NCBI RefSeq assembly: GCF_013450295.1
Contig: NZ_SKBR01000002.1
Location: 1,264,501 to 1,328,500, forward strand
Direction: 5' to 3'
From: Streptomyces sp. AJS327
GTDB lineage: Bacteria; Actinomycetota; Actinomycetes; Streptomycetales; Streptomycetaceae
DNA length: 64,000 nucleotides
Shown here in pieces: positions 17,091 to 25,701 of this stretch. How positions within the stretch are numbered: the stretch's first letter is position 1; every line of letters starts with the position of its first letter. Position numbers and translations under genes: made by a program. Below the pieces are notes generated by a model, which did not search any database, had not been told where the DNA came from, and worked only from the letters and a program-made list of their open reading frames with translations.

Positions 17091-17993
17091 ATGACCACGC
17101 ACGCCATCACCGGACGAGTCCGTGCCCCGCGTGCCCGTCACCCGCACGACGACGCCCCCGACACCGACGCCGACCTCCGCCGGATCGCCGCGCTACCCGA
17201 CGGGCCGCGCCGGGAGCGGCTGCGGGAGGAGGTGGTACGCGCCTGGATACCGATGGCGGAGCGGCTCGCCCGGCAGTTCCGCGACCGCGGCGAGTCACTG
17301 GAGGACCTTCAGCAGGTGGCGGCGCTCGGCCTGGTCAAGGCGGTGGAGCGGTACGACCCGGAGCGGGGCAGCGCCTTCGAGAGCTTCGCCGTGCCCACCA
17401 TCGCCGGGGAGATCAAGCGGCACTTCCGCGACCACATGTGGGACCTGCACGTGCCGCGCCGGGTGCAGGAGCTGCGCAACCGCGTGCGGACGGGCTGGCG
17501 GGAGCTGAGCCTGACGCTCGACGGGGAACGGCCCGGCGTCGACCGGCTCGCGGAGCACACCGGGCTCACCCGGGACGAGGTCCGGACCGGGATGGAGGCG
17601 CTGGAGAGCTACAACGCGCTGTCCCTGGAGGCCGAACTCCCCGGCGCCGACGACGGATACGCGCTGCGGGACACCCTCGGCGACTCCGAGCCGGGCTTCG
17701 ACCGGATCGTCCACCGGGAGGCGGTCAAGCCCCGGCTGCGACGACTGCCGGAGCGCGAACAGCGGATCCTCTACCTCCGGTTCTTCTGCGATATGACCCA
17801 GACCCGGATCGCGGAGCGGCTGGGCATCTCCCAGATGCACGTCTCGCGGCTGATCAGCCGCAGCTGCGACCGGCTGTACCGGGAGGTGGAGGGCGAGACC
17901 GGCGCCCGGGGACCCGGCCCGTACGGCGGTGCGGAGCGCCCCGGGGACGGCGGCGACGCGGCCGGTTCCGTTCCCCCACCCGCCGCCGCGTGA
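17091..17993 (+). CDS. SigB/SigF-family RNA polymerase sigma factor
   Basis: A 300-residue group 3 sigma factor of the SigB/F/G type. Region 2 has DLQQVAALGLVKAVERYDPERGSAF and the promoter-melting segment up to EIKRHFRDHMW. Region 3 follows (PRRVQELR). Region 4 ends in the helix-turn-helix QTRIAERLGISQMHVSRLISR. The C-terminal 35 residues are a Gly/Pro-rich tail. The ATG was preferred over a GTG 12 bases upstream because GGGGAG overlaps that GTG and is well placed for the ATG. No anti-sigma or anti-anti-sigma gene is adjacent, so its control must lie elsewhere. Likely role: stress or differentiation response. Confidence 0.92.
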   Translation: MTTHAITGRVRAPRARHPHDDAPDTDADLRRIAALPDGPRRERLREEVVRAWIPMAERLARQFRDRGESLEDLQQVAALGLVKAVERYDPERGSAFESFAVPTIAGEIKRHFRDHMWDLHVPRRVQELRNRVRTGWRELSLTLDGERPGVDRLAEHTGLTRDEVRTGMEALESYNALSLEAELPGADDGYALRDTLGDSEPGFDRIVHREAVKPRLRRLPEREQRILYLRFFCDMTQTRIAERLGISQMHVSRLISRSCDRLYREVEGETGARGPGPYGGAERPGDGGDAAGSVPPPAAA

Positions 17994-18147
17994 CGGGATC
18001 GCTCGGACGAACGCGGTAGCCGAAACGTGTCTTCCCCGGGCGGCTCCGCCGCGTCTGCCAGAGTGGCTCCGGATACCAGTTTGTCCGATCTACATCATCC
18101 GGGGCCCGGGTCTCCGGGCACGGCAGACGGCGGAGACAGGGAAGCGG

Positions 18148-19329
18148 ATGCGGGCCACCGAGCACGACGGGCGTACCCGTCCGGTCGCTTTGGCCGCCTG
18201 CGGGTACTGGGAGCGGCGCGGTATGCCGACCGCCCCCGGCCAGGTGGCCGTCGCCCCCGGGGCGCCGCTCCTGCTGCTCGCGGTGCTCGCCGCGGACGCC
18301 GCCGCCCGGGAGGCCGCCGGCCGGCCCCTGCCGGGCAACGGCGGCGGCGTACTGCTGCCCCGTCCCTGCCCCGCCTGGTACGCGCCGCCCGCACGGCTGC
18401 TCGGCCGCCCGGTGCTGCCGGTGCCGGTCCCCGCCGAGTGCGGCGGGGTGCCCGACCCGGTGGCGCTGGCGGAGGCGGTGCGCCGGGCGGCCGAACGCGG
18501 CGTCGAGCCCGGGGCGCTCCTGCTGTCCGTCGCGGACGACATCACGGGGACGGCGGCCCCGCCCGAGCTGCTGCACGAGGTGTGCGAGGCGGCGACCGAC
18601 GCGGGGCTTCTCGTCGTGAGCGACGAGACCTGGCGCGACACCTCGCACGGCGCGCACGACACGCTGATCGTCTCGCCCGGGGAGATGCTGCACGGCGGGC
18701 CGCACGAGTCCGCCGCCGTGGTCCTGGCCGACCTCGGGGAGGAGCCGGAACCGGGCGGTCCCACGGTCGGGATCGTCCGCTGCCCCCCGGCGGCGGACCC
18801 CGGCCCGTCGCTGGGCGCCCGGGTGCGCGCGGTACTGGACACGCTGCGCGGCACCGTGCCCGTCGCCTGCGCCGACGCGGCGGCCGAGGTGCTCGCCGAG
18901 GCCGGTCCGGCCCGGGAGCGCCGCGCCGCCGCGGGACGGACCCGGGGCGAGCTGGCCACGGCGCTGTACGAGCGGGCCACGGCGGCCGGGGCGCTGTGCC
19001 GCCCGCCGCGTCTGGGGTCCGCGGTCTACGCCGACCTGGAACCGCTGCGACCCCGGCTGGCCGGACGCGGGGTGGTGGACGCGGCGGGGCTGGAGGCCGA
19101 ACTGGTGCGGCACCTCGGCCCGTACGCCGAGGGGGGCCACCGGTTCGGTGACGATCCGCACGCCCTACGGGTGCGCCTGCACACCGGGCTTCTGGCCGCG
19201 CCGGGCGGGCGGCGGGGCGGCCGCTCGCCGGGGGAGCCCCGCTCGCTCGGCGAGCCGGGGGTGGAGGAGGCGCTGAACTCGCTGGAGTCGGTACTGGCCG
19301 CCCTCACGGATGGGAGCCCCCCGCGATGA
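18148..19329 (+). CDS. aminotransferase class I/II fold protein lacking the catalytic lysine
   Basis: A 393-residue protein with the outline of a PLP-dependent fold-type I enzyme. It has a large-domain start (VAVAPGAPLLLLAVLAADA), a central VVSDETWRD that corresponds to the cofactor-contacting D-x-x-Y region, and a C-terminal small domain ending in a regular helix. After the Asp motif, where the SFSK-type lysine should be, the sequence reads ESAAVVLADLGEE and then VGIVRC with no lysine. The whole central domain is lysine-free. It is therefore unlikely to be an active transaminase. It overlaps the following metallo-beta-lactamase-fold gene by 4 bases, so the two products probably work together. 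Confidence 0.72.
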   Translation: MRATEHDGRTRPVALAACGYWERRGMPTAPGQVAVAPGAPLLLLAVLAADAAAREAAGRPLPGNGGGVLLPRPCPAWYAPPARLLGRPVLPVPVPAECGGVPDPVALAEAVRRAAERGVEPGALLLSVADDITGTAAPPELLHEVCEAATDAGLLVVSDETWRDTSHGAHDTLIVSPGEMLHGGPHESAAVVLADLGEEPEPGGPTVGIVRCPPAADPGPSLGARVRAVLDTLRGTVPVACADAAAEVLAEAGPARERRAAAGRTRGELATALYERATAAGALCRPPRLGSAVYADLEPLRPRLAGRGVVDAAGLEAELVRHLGPYAEGGHRFGDDPHALRVRLHTGLLAAPGGRRGGRSPGEPRSLGEPGVEEALNSLESVLAALTDGSPPR

Positions 19330-20495
19330 CCGAACGTGCCGACGAGCACCCCGAGGACGTCTCCGACGACCCGTGGCCCTCCGGGGCGGCCACCTCGCCG
19401 CCGTCCGGGCCACCGGTCCCCGCCGTCCCGCCGGGCCGCCCCGGGATCGCCCCCGGACGGGAGAGGCGCCCACGCCAGGGACCGGCGGCCGCGCCGGACC
19501 GGAGCACGGCCGTGCCCCCGCTGACCGCCCCGCACCCGCTCGGGGCGCGACGGCTGTGGCCCCGCTCCTTCGCCGACCGGCTGACGGCGCCGCTGCCCGG
19601 GGTACGCGACATGGCGCGGATCGCCCGTGAGGGTGGGTCCCGCCCCGGCGCCGCCAGCGGCCGTCTGCCGGAACTCCCCTTCGAGCCGGGCCCGTTGCCC
19701 GATCCCGGCCCGGAGTGCGTCGCCGCGACCTGGGCCGGGCACGCCAGCTGGGTGCTGCGGGTCGGCGGGCTCACCGTGCTCACCGACCCGGTGTGGTCGC
19801 ACCGGATCCTCGGCACCCCCGCCCGCCTCACCCCCGTCGGGGTGGCCTGGAGCCAATTGCCGCCGGTGGACGCCGTGGTGATCTCGCACAACCACTACGA
19901 CCACCTGGACGCCCCCACGCTGCGGCGGCTGCCGCACGCCACCCCGCTCTTCGTCCCGGCCGGGGTGGGCGCCTGGTGCCGGCGGCGCGGCTTCACCCGG
20001 GTCACCGAACTCGACTGGTGGGAAGGGGCCGAGCTGCCCGCTCCCGGGGGCGCCCGGGTGCGCTTCGACTTCGTCCCCTCGCACCATTGGTCCCGCCGCA
20101 CCCTCACCGACACCTGCCGCTCACTGTGGGGCGGCTGGGTGCTGACCGACAGCCGGGGCGAGCGGGTGTACTTCGCGGGCGACACCGGCTACGGCCACTG
20201 GTTCACCGAGATCGGTGAGCGCTATCCGGGAATCGGCCTGGCCCTGCTGCCCATCGGCGCCTACGCGCCCCGCTGGATGCTGCGCCCGGTGCACACCGAC
20301 CCGGAGGAGGCGGTGCGCGCCTGCCGGGACTTGGGCGCCCGCGCGATGGCGCCGATGCACTGGTCCACCTTCCGGCTCTCCGCCGAGGACCCGCTGGAGC
20401 CGCTCGTCCGGGTCCGCGCCGCCTGGGCCGCGACCGGCCGCCCCCGCTCGGAGCTGTGGGACCTGCCGGTGGGGGGCTCCCGCGTCCTCGGCTGA
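19326..20495 (+). CDS. MBL-fold metallo-hydrolase (NAPE-PLD/UlaG-like)
   Basis: A 389-residue metallo-beta-lactamase-fold hydrolase. The first 90 residues are Pro/Arg-rich. The fold then starts with WAGHASWVLRVGG, and the metal motif HNHYDHLD is intact. Later ligands are the histidine of PSHHW, D of FAGDTGYG and the histidine of MHWSTF. The layout is that of N-acyl-phosphatidylethanolamine phospholipase D and related proteins, which cleave phosphodiester or lactone bonds. It overlaps the lysine-less aminotransferase-fold gene by 4 bases (ATGA). No signal peptide is seen. Substrate unknown; a lipid or cell-envelope compound is plausible. Confidence 0.85.
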   Translation: MTERADEHPEDVSDDPWPSGAATSPPSGPPVPAVPPGRPGIAPGRERRPRQGPAAAPDRSTAVPPLTAPHPLGARRLWPRSFADRLTAPLPGVRDMARIAREGGSRPGAASGRLPELPFEPGPLPDPGPECVAATWAGHASWVLRVGGLTVLTDPVWSHRILGTPARLTPVGVAWSQLPPVDAVVISHNHYDHLDAPTLRRLPHATPLFVPAGVGAWCRRRGFTRVTELDWWEGAELPAPGGARVRFDFVPSHHWSRRTLTDTCRSLWGGWVLTDSRGERVYFAGDTGYGHWFTEIGERYPGIGLALLPIGAYAPRWMLRPVHTDPEEAVRACRDLGARAMAPMHWSTFRLSAEDPLEPLVRVRAAWAATGRPRSELWDLPVGGSRVLG

Positions 20496-20521
20496 CCCGC
20501 CGGACACGACCGCCCCGCCGC

Positions 20522-21193
20522 TCAGGAGAGGCGCTCGCGGCCGTGCCGCATCCGCCGCCACAGCGCCGGAGCCCCGCCGAGCACCAGGGCGAGCGCCACC
20601 GCCGCCGCCACGCCCTCCCACGGCTCGGCGAACAGCGACCCGCCCACCACGCCGACGACCTGGTAGGTCACCGCCCAGGCCAGCGCGGCCGGCAGGTTCC
20701 CCCGGACGAACTCCCGCATCGGCATCCGCGCCAGCAGGCAGGCCAGCATCACCGGGATACGCCCGGCGGGCACCAGCCGGGACACCACCAGCACCGTGAT
20801 CCCGTGCTCGCGCAGCCGCCGCTGCGCCTGCGCCAGCCGCTCGGGCGCCGCGCGCTCCCGCAGCCTCTCCAGCCAGCGCGAGCCGTTCCTCGACCCCACC
20901 CCGCGGCGGCCCAGCCAGAACAGCGCGGTGTCCCCGGCGAACGCGGCGGTGCTCGCCACCAGGCAGACCACCAGCAGTGAGAGCGGCGGGACGCTCTGGT
21001 GCAGCGCGACCACGGCGGCGCTGCTCACCAGGGCTCCGGTCGGCACCACCGGCACCAGCGAGCCCAGCACCACCAGCAGGAAGAGCGAGGGGTAGCCCAG
21101 CGCGTGCTGGGTGGACTCGTCCGGCACGACGACCGTCTCGCCCACACCGAGCAGGTACCGCCCGACGTCGCCCAGCCGGGTGATCGGTTCCAT
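20522..21193 (-). CDS. DedA family membrane protein
   Basis: A protein of about 223 residues with four or five hydrophobic segments and the DedA/SNARE-associated-type motif pair: an early acidic re-entrant segment (LGSLVPVVPTGAL) and a later R-x3-G-R-I-P (SRLVPAGRIPVML). DedA proteins are lipid-carrier flippases or scramblases of undecaprenyl phosphate and phospholipids, which is known for other members. A GTG lies 3 bases upstream of the ATG; both would overlap the stop of the preceding MBL gene, so the two are coupled. It is convergent to the other MBL gene with a gap of only 26 bases. Confidence 0.85.
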   Translation of the reverse strand: MEPITRLGDVGRYLLGVGETVVVPDESTQHALGYPSLFLLVVLGSLVPVVPTGALVSSAAVVALHQSVPPLSLLVVCLVASTAAFAGDTALFWLGRRGVGSRNGSRWLERLRERAAPERLAQAQRRLREHGITVLVVSRLVPAGRIPVMLACLLARMPMREFVRGNLPAALAWAVTYQVVGVVGGSLFAEPWEGVAAAVALALVLGGAPALWRRMRHGRERLS

Positions 21194-21969
21194 CACCGCT
21201 CGGCCCCCAGCGCGGCCGTCTCCCCGTGACCCAGCGGGCGGACCCGCACCCGCGGGGCGAGCCGCGCCGCGTGGCGCGCGAACTCCTCGCCCGGGGCGTG
21301 GAACTCGTGCGGCCGGACCGCGTCCAGCCCTATCGGCCAGTACGTGCCGTAGTGCACTGGAACGGCACAGCCCGGCGCCAGCCGGGTCAGCGCCTCGGCG
21401 GCCCGCCGGGCGTCCAGATGCCCCGCGCCGAGGAAGGGGCCCCAGCCGCCGACCGGCAGCAGCGCCACGTCCACCGGGCCGACCTCGCCCGCCATGCCGT
21501 CGAACAGCCCGGTGTCCCCCGCGAAGTAGGTGCGGGCCGCGCCCTCCACCACGTACCCCAGGGCGGGCGCCCGCTGCGGACCGTACGGCAGACGGCGGCC
21601 GTCGTGCGCGGCCGGGACCGCCCGGACGCGCAGCGGCCCGACCCGCACCTCGTCCCCCGGCCCGACCTCGACCACGTCCAGCTGGTCAGCGACCCGGCGC
21701 AGGCCCGGCACCCAGCGCACCGCGCCGCGCGGCAGCACGGTCCGGGTGCCGGTGGCAAGCCGCGCCAGCGAGCGCACGTGCAGGTGGTCGGCGTGCAGAT
21801 GGGAGACGAGGACGGCGTCCGGGCTCAGGGCCCCGGCCGGGGGCAGCGCGCCCCGGCGTCTGCGCAGGTGCGCCAGCCGCCGGACCAGCAGCGGATCGGT
21901 GAGCAGCGTGGTTCCGGAGTCCCGCAGCGCCGTCGTGGCGTGGCCCCACCACGTGACCTCTACCGGCAA
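21193..21969 (-). CDS. MBL-fold metal-dependent hydrolase (UlaG-like)
   Basis: A 258-residue metallo-beta-lactamase-fold protein beginning VEVTWWGHATT. It has the metal motif SHLHADHLH, a later FAGDTG ligand and a final HYGTYWPIG. The start is a TTG, the only start codon close to the conserved first strand, preceded by GAGAGGAGCGG as ribosome binding site. The stop overlaps the DedA start, forming a two-gene operon of a hydrolase and a lipid-transport-type membrane protein. This mirrors the MBL gene convergent to it, so the segment holds two MBL genes around one DedA. Substrate unknown. Confidence 0.85.
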   Translation of the reverse strand: MPVEVTWWGHATTALRDSGTTLLTDPLLVRRLAHLRRRRGALPPAGALSPDAVLVSHLHADHLHVRSLARLATGTRTVLPRGAVRWVPGLRRVADQLDVVEVGPGDEVRVGPLRVRAVPAAHDGRRLPYGPQRAPALGYVVEGAARTYFAGDTGLFDGMAGEVGPVDVALLPVGGWGPFLGAGHLDARRAAEALTRLAPGCAVPVHYGTYWPIGLDAVRPHEFHAPGEEFARHAARLAPRVRVRPLGHGETAALGAER

Positions 21970-22450
21970 GACCGCTCCTCTCGGCTCTCGGTGGCGCGCG
22001 GTGCCCGCGCCCGCCACGGCCGTACGCGACGGGGAACGCCGCCGCCGGCTCCGCCCCGGGCGCCGCGCCCCCCGAGCGTACTCGCCGCCCCCGTCCGGGG
22101 AGGGCGGGCGGGACCGGGTCGCCGCCCACCCGGCCCGGACGCGGCGGCACGGCCGACAGGGGAGACCGCGCACCGGCGTCCGGGGTTGAGCGCCCGTGCG
22201 CGAGGCCGCGCCGGAGCCCGCCGGAGACCAGCCGGAGACGCGGGCCGCGCCACCCGCGGGCCGGACGGGTGGCCTCCGGACGGGGCGCGGCACTGTGCAA
22301 AAGTAGGCGAGGTATCCCAGGGCGTGCGGGGGCGTGGAGAGCCGGACCCCTGGTACGCGGCGGGCGAAACCCCGGCGAACGTGGGTGAAATCCGGTGGAC
22401 CCGGGGATGGTCCACCGGGCCGGAGAACCAGAGAGGGGTGAGGGGGAGCG
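21970..22450. other. divergent intergenic region between MBL/DedA operon and holin-like fusion gene
   Basis: No gene is evident in this 480-base gap. The stretch around 22295-22320 (TGCAAAAGTAGGCGAGGTAT) is clearly more AT-rich than its surroundings and is the best candidate for promoter sequence. The segment from 22420 provides the strong ribosome binding site of the rightward gene. Confidence 0.45.
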
Positions 22451-24598
22451 TTGCGACGGGGCGTACCACCGTGGCGGAGCCTCGGCTCCGGAGCCCTCCG
22501 GGTCTGCGCCGTGTGGCTGGTGACCACGCTCACCATGCTGGGCCTGGCCGGGGTGCTGCCCGAGTTCCGGCTCCAGTCGGCCGACGGGGACAGCGCCACC
22601 GTCGTCGGCATCACCGCGGCCGTCGGCGCGGGCGCCTTCGGACTGCTGAGCGCCCTGGTCTGGCCCGTGCTGGTGCGGGCGCTGCTGCTCGTGCCCGCGC
22701 TGGTCCTCGGGCTGCTGGTGTTCTTCCTCAACGGCTCGCTGCTCTGGCTGGCCCTCTACCTCGTCCCTTACGGGCGGGGAAGCGTCGACCCGACCACCGC
22801 CGTCGTCGTGGCCGCCGCGATGTCCGCCGCCTCCTCGGCGACCAGCACCTTCCTCGCCGTCCGGGACGACGACGCCTACCGTCGCCGGCTGACCCGGCTC
22901 GCTGACCGGGACCGCCGGCGCGCCGGAGCCGCCGGGGCGCCTGCCACCCCCGGCACCCTCTTCCTCCAGCTCGACGGAGTGGGCCACGCGGTCCTGCGCG
23001 AGGCGATCGCCGGGAGCGAGGACGATCCGCCGGTGATGCCGACCGTCGCCCACCTGGCCGCCACCACCCACCGGCTCACCCCGTGGCGCACCGACTGGCC
23101 CAGCCAGACCGGCGCCAGCCAACTCGGCATCCTGCACGGCAGCAACGCCGACGTGCCCGCCTTCCGCTGGTACGAGAAGGAGACCCGGCGGGTGATGGTC
23201 AGCAACCACCCCAGCAGCGCCGCCGAACTCCAGCGCCGCGCCGTCGCCACCACCGGCGACCGGGGGCTGCTGGCGCTGGACGGCGCGAGCCGCGGCAACC
23301 TCTTCAGCGGCGGCGCGGGGCAGTCGGCGCTGGTCCTGTCCGTCGCTGGACGGCGCGGCCGGGACAACCGCTCCCGCGACGGATACTTCGCCTACTTCTC
23401 CGATCCGGCCAACGCCACCCGCACCGCGGCCTCCTTCGTCGCGGAGGTCCTCCGCGAGATCGGCCAGTCCCTTCGCGCCCGGGTCCGCCGGGACGGGCCG
23501 CGGGTCTCCCGCGGCGGGCTGTACCCGCTCATCCGGGCCTTCGCCACCGTCGTCCAGCGGGACGTGGTCGTCGCCGCCGTCCTCGGTGACCTGTTCAGCG
23601 GGCGCACCGCCGTCTACGCCGACCTGGTCGCCTACGACGAGGTGGCCCACCACTCCGGGCCCCGGGGCCGGGACAGCCGCCAGGTGCTGCGCCGCCTCGA
23701 CCGCGCCGTGGCGCTGATCACCAAGGCGGCGCGGCGCGCCCCCCGCCCGTACCACGTGGTGCTCCTCTCCGACCACGGCCAGAGCGCCGGGGAGACCTTC
23801 GCCAGCGCCTACGGGCTCTCCCTGGAGGACCTGGTGCGCGCGGGCTGCGGACTGCCCGTCTCCCGGCGGGCCCGCCGCTCCGCCAGCGGCTCGGAGGCGC
23901 GCGGCTCCGCGCGCAGCGCGCTGCGACGTCCCGAGGAGAGCGAACCGTGGGCCGAGGACGCCGGGCGGGGCGCGCCGCCGGAGGCGGGAGAACCGGCGCA
24001 CGGGGCCGAGCCGGTGGTGCTCAACTCCGGCAATCTGGGCCTGGTCTCGTTCCCCGACATGCCGGGCCGCGCCTCCCGGGAGCGGATCGAGCGGCGGCAC
24101 CCGGCGCTGCTCCGGGTCCTCGCCGACCACCGGGGCGTGGGGTTCGTCCTGGTACGCGGCGCGCGCCACGGGCCGGTCGTGCTCGGCCCCGGCGGCGGGG
24201 AGCACCGGCTGGAGACAGGCGAGGTGATCGGCCCCGACCCGCTGGCCCCCTTCGGCCCGGGCGCGGCCGAGGCGGTGCGCCGCACCGCCTCCTTCCCGCA
24301 CGTCGCCGACATCATGGTCAACTCGGCGGTCGACCCCGCGACGGGCGCGGTGCACGCCTTCGAGGAACAGATCGGGTCACACGGCGGGCTCGGGGGAGAG
24401 CAGGGAGAGGCGTTCCTGCTGTCCCCGCGCCAGCTGTCCCCGCCGGAGGCCGACGGCCGTGGCCCGCTGGTCGGCGCCGAGCGGGTGCACGCGGTGCTGC
24501 GCCGTTGGCTCGCCGAGTCCGGTGGTGAACCGGCCGGGTGGTCCGCCGAGTTCGGCAGCGCCCCGGGCGGGGACCTGCCGCCCGTGCCCAGCCGCTGA
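22451..24598 (+). CDS. holin-like membrane domain fused to a phosphodiesterase/alkaline-phosphatase-superfamily domain
   Basis: A 715-residue protein. Residues of about 15-145 contain four hydrophobic segments similar to the mycobacterial-type phage holin family 4 (superfamily IV) membrane module. From about residue 170 it is a type I phosphodiesterase/nucleotide pyrophosphatase domain. Its metal aspartate is in LQLDGVGH (about 174), the nucleophile threonine in SQTGASQ (about 219), a further metal site in AYDEVAHH, and D-H in LLSDHGQ (about 440). The TTG start is preceded by AGGGGGAG. The enzyme domain probably faces one side of the membrane and cleaves phosphate or sulfate esters, perhaps of lipids. 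A similar two-part layout is common in Streptomyces, but no function is established. Confidence 0.82.
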   Translation: MRRGVPPWRSLGSGALRVCAVWLVTTLTMLGLAGVLPEFRLQSADGDSATVVGITAAVGAGAFGLLSALVWPVLVRALLLVPALVLGLLVFFLNGSLLWLALYLVPYGRGSVDPTTAVVVAAAMSAASSATSTFLAVRDDDAYRRRLTRLADRDRRRAGAAGAPATPGTLFLQLDGVGHAVLREAIAGSEDDPPVMPTVAHLAATTHRLTPWRTDWPSQTGASQLGILHGSNADVPAFRWYEKETRRVMVSNHPSSAAELQRRAVATTGDRGLLALDGASRGNLFSGGAGQSALVLSVAGRRGRDNRSRDGYFAYFSDPANATRTAASFVAEVLREIGQSLRARVRRDGPRVSRGGLYPLIRAFATVVQRDVVVAAVLGDLFSGRTAVYADLVAYDEVAHHSGPRGRDSRQVLRRLDRAVALITKAARRAPRPYHVVLLSDHGQSAGETFASAYGLSLEDLVRAGCGLPVSRRARRSASGSEARGSARSALRRPEESEPWAEDAGRGAPPEAGEPAHGAEPVVLNSGNLGLVSFPDMPGRASRERIERRHPALLRVLADHRGVGFVLVRGARHGPVVLGPGGGEHRLETGEVIGPDPLAPFGPGAAEAVRRTASFPHVADIMVNSAVDPATGAVHAFEEQIGSHGGLGGEQGEAFLLSPRQLSPPEADGRGPLVGAERVHAVLRRWLAESGGEPAGWSAEFGSAPGGDLPPVPSR

Positions 24599-24624
24599 CC
24601 CCGGCCGCGTCCGCGCGGCCGGGG
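24599..24624. terminator. bidirectional terminator between fusion gene and desaturase
   Basis: A perfect 11-bp inverted repeat, CCCCGGCCGCG and CGCGGCCGGGG, with a 4-base loop starts immediately after the stop codon and lies between two convergent genes. Confidence 0.85.
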
Positions 24625-24654
24625 CTCCCCGGCACGGAGGGGTGGGAGGGACCG

Positions 24655-25701
24655 TCAGGCGCGGGCGCGCTCGGCCTCCCGGATCGGCGCGCCGACCTCC
24701 CGCAGGTGACCCAGCGCCTCGCTCCAGGAGCGCACCAGCCCGGTCTCGTGGTAGGGGATGCCCAGTTCCGCGCAGTACCGCCGCACGATGGGGCGGGCCT
24801 GGCGCAGGTGCGGGCTCGGCATGCTCGGGAACAGGTGGTGCTCGATCTGGTAGTTGAGCCCGCCGAGCGCCAGGTCGGTGAACCAGCCGCCGCGCACGTT
24901 GCGGGAGGTGAGCACCTGGCGGCGGAGGAAGTCCGGCCGGTCCTCACCGGTGAGCGTCGGCATGCCCTTGTGGTTCGGCGCGAAGATCGACCCCAGGTAG
25001 ACCCCGAAGACGGCCTGGTGCAGGAAGAGGAAGGCGAGGGCCAGCCCGGGCGACAGCACCGTGAACAGCAGCACGGTGTAGCCCACCAGGTGCGCCGCCA
25101 GCAGGGTGCCCTCCAGCCACCGCTGCTTCATGTGCGGGGCGCGCAGCGCGCGGACGCTGGAGACGTGCAGGTTGAAGCCCTCCAGCGTGAGCAGCGGGAA
25201 GAACAGCCCGGCCTGCCGCCGCCCGATGAAGCGGGGCAGGCCCCGGGCCGCGCGCGCCTGCCGGGTCGACCAGATGAGGATGTCCGGCGCCACGTCCGGG
25301 TCCAGCTCCTCGTGGTTCGGGTTGGCGTGGTGCCGGGTGTGCTTGTTCATCCACCAGCCGTAGGACATCCCGATCCCCAGGTTCCCGGCGATCAGCCCGG
25401 AGAGCTGGCTGGCCCGGCGCTTCCGGAAGACCTGACGGTGCGCCAGGTCGTGGGCGACCAGCGCGACCTGCCCGAAGACCAGCCCCATGGCCACGGCGAC
25501 CGCCAGCTGCCACCAGCTGTCACCGACGGTGAGGAACGCCGTCCAGCCCGCGACGAGTGCGAGGCCCACCAGGGTGAGCCGGAGGGCGTAGTAGCCGGGC
25601 CTGCGCCGCAGCAGCCCGGCCTCGGAGACCCGCTGGGCGAGCCGTGCGAAGTCGCTGCCCTGGCGGGCGAGGTGGGGTGGGGCCTCGATCACTGTCGTCA
25701 T
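24655..25701 (-). CDS. membrane fatty acid (acyl-lipid/acyl-CoA) desaturase
   Basis: A 348-residue di-iron membrane desaturase. The three histidine clusters are HDLAH (about residue 85), HTRHH (about 120) and EHHLFP (about 286), separated by two pairs of membrane segments as expected. It introduces a double bond into fatty acyl chains of membrane lipids or acyl-CoA, using ferredoxin or a reductase encoded elsewhere. The ATG is well supported by the conserved N-terminus. A perfect 12-bp inverted repeat 78 bases upstream is a likely operator, so the gene is probably controlled by a regulator that senses acyl-CoA or membrane state. Confidence 0.92.
   Translation of the reverse strand: MTTVIEAPPHLARQGSDFARLAQRVSEAGLLRRRPGYYALRLTLVGLALVAGWTAFLTVGDSWWQLAVAVAMGLVFGQVALVAHDLAHRQVFRKRRASQLSGLIAGNLGIGMSYGWWMNKHTRHHANPNHEELDPDVAPDILIWSTRQARAARGLPRFIGRRQAGLFFPLLTLEGFNLHVSSVRALRAPHMKQRWLEGTLLAAHLVGYTVLLFTVLSPGLALAFLFLHQAVFGVYLGSIFAPNHKGMPTLTGEDRPDFLRRQVLTSRNVRGGWFTDLALGGLNYQIEHHLFPSMPSPHLRQARPIVRRYCAELGIPYHETGLVRSWSEALGHLREVGAPIREAERARA

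Noticed and set aside
22451..22900. Prophage holin gene
   Set aside because: The holin-like part is fused in frame to a phosphodiesterase domain, and no other phage gene is near.
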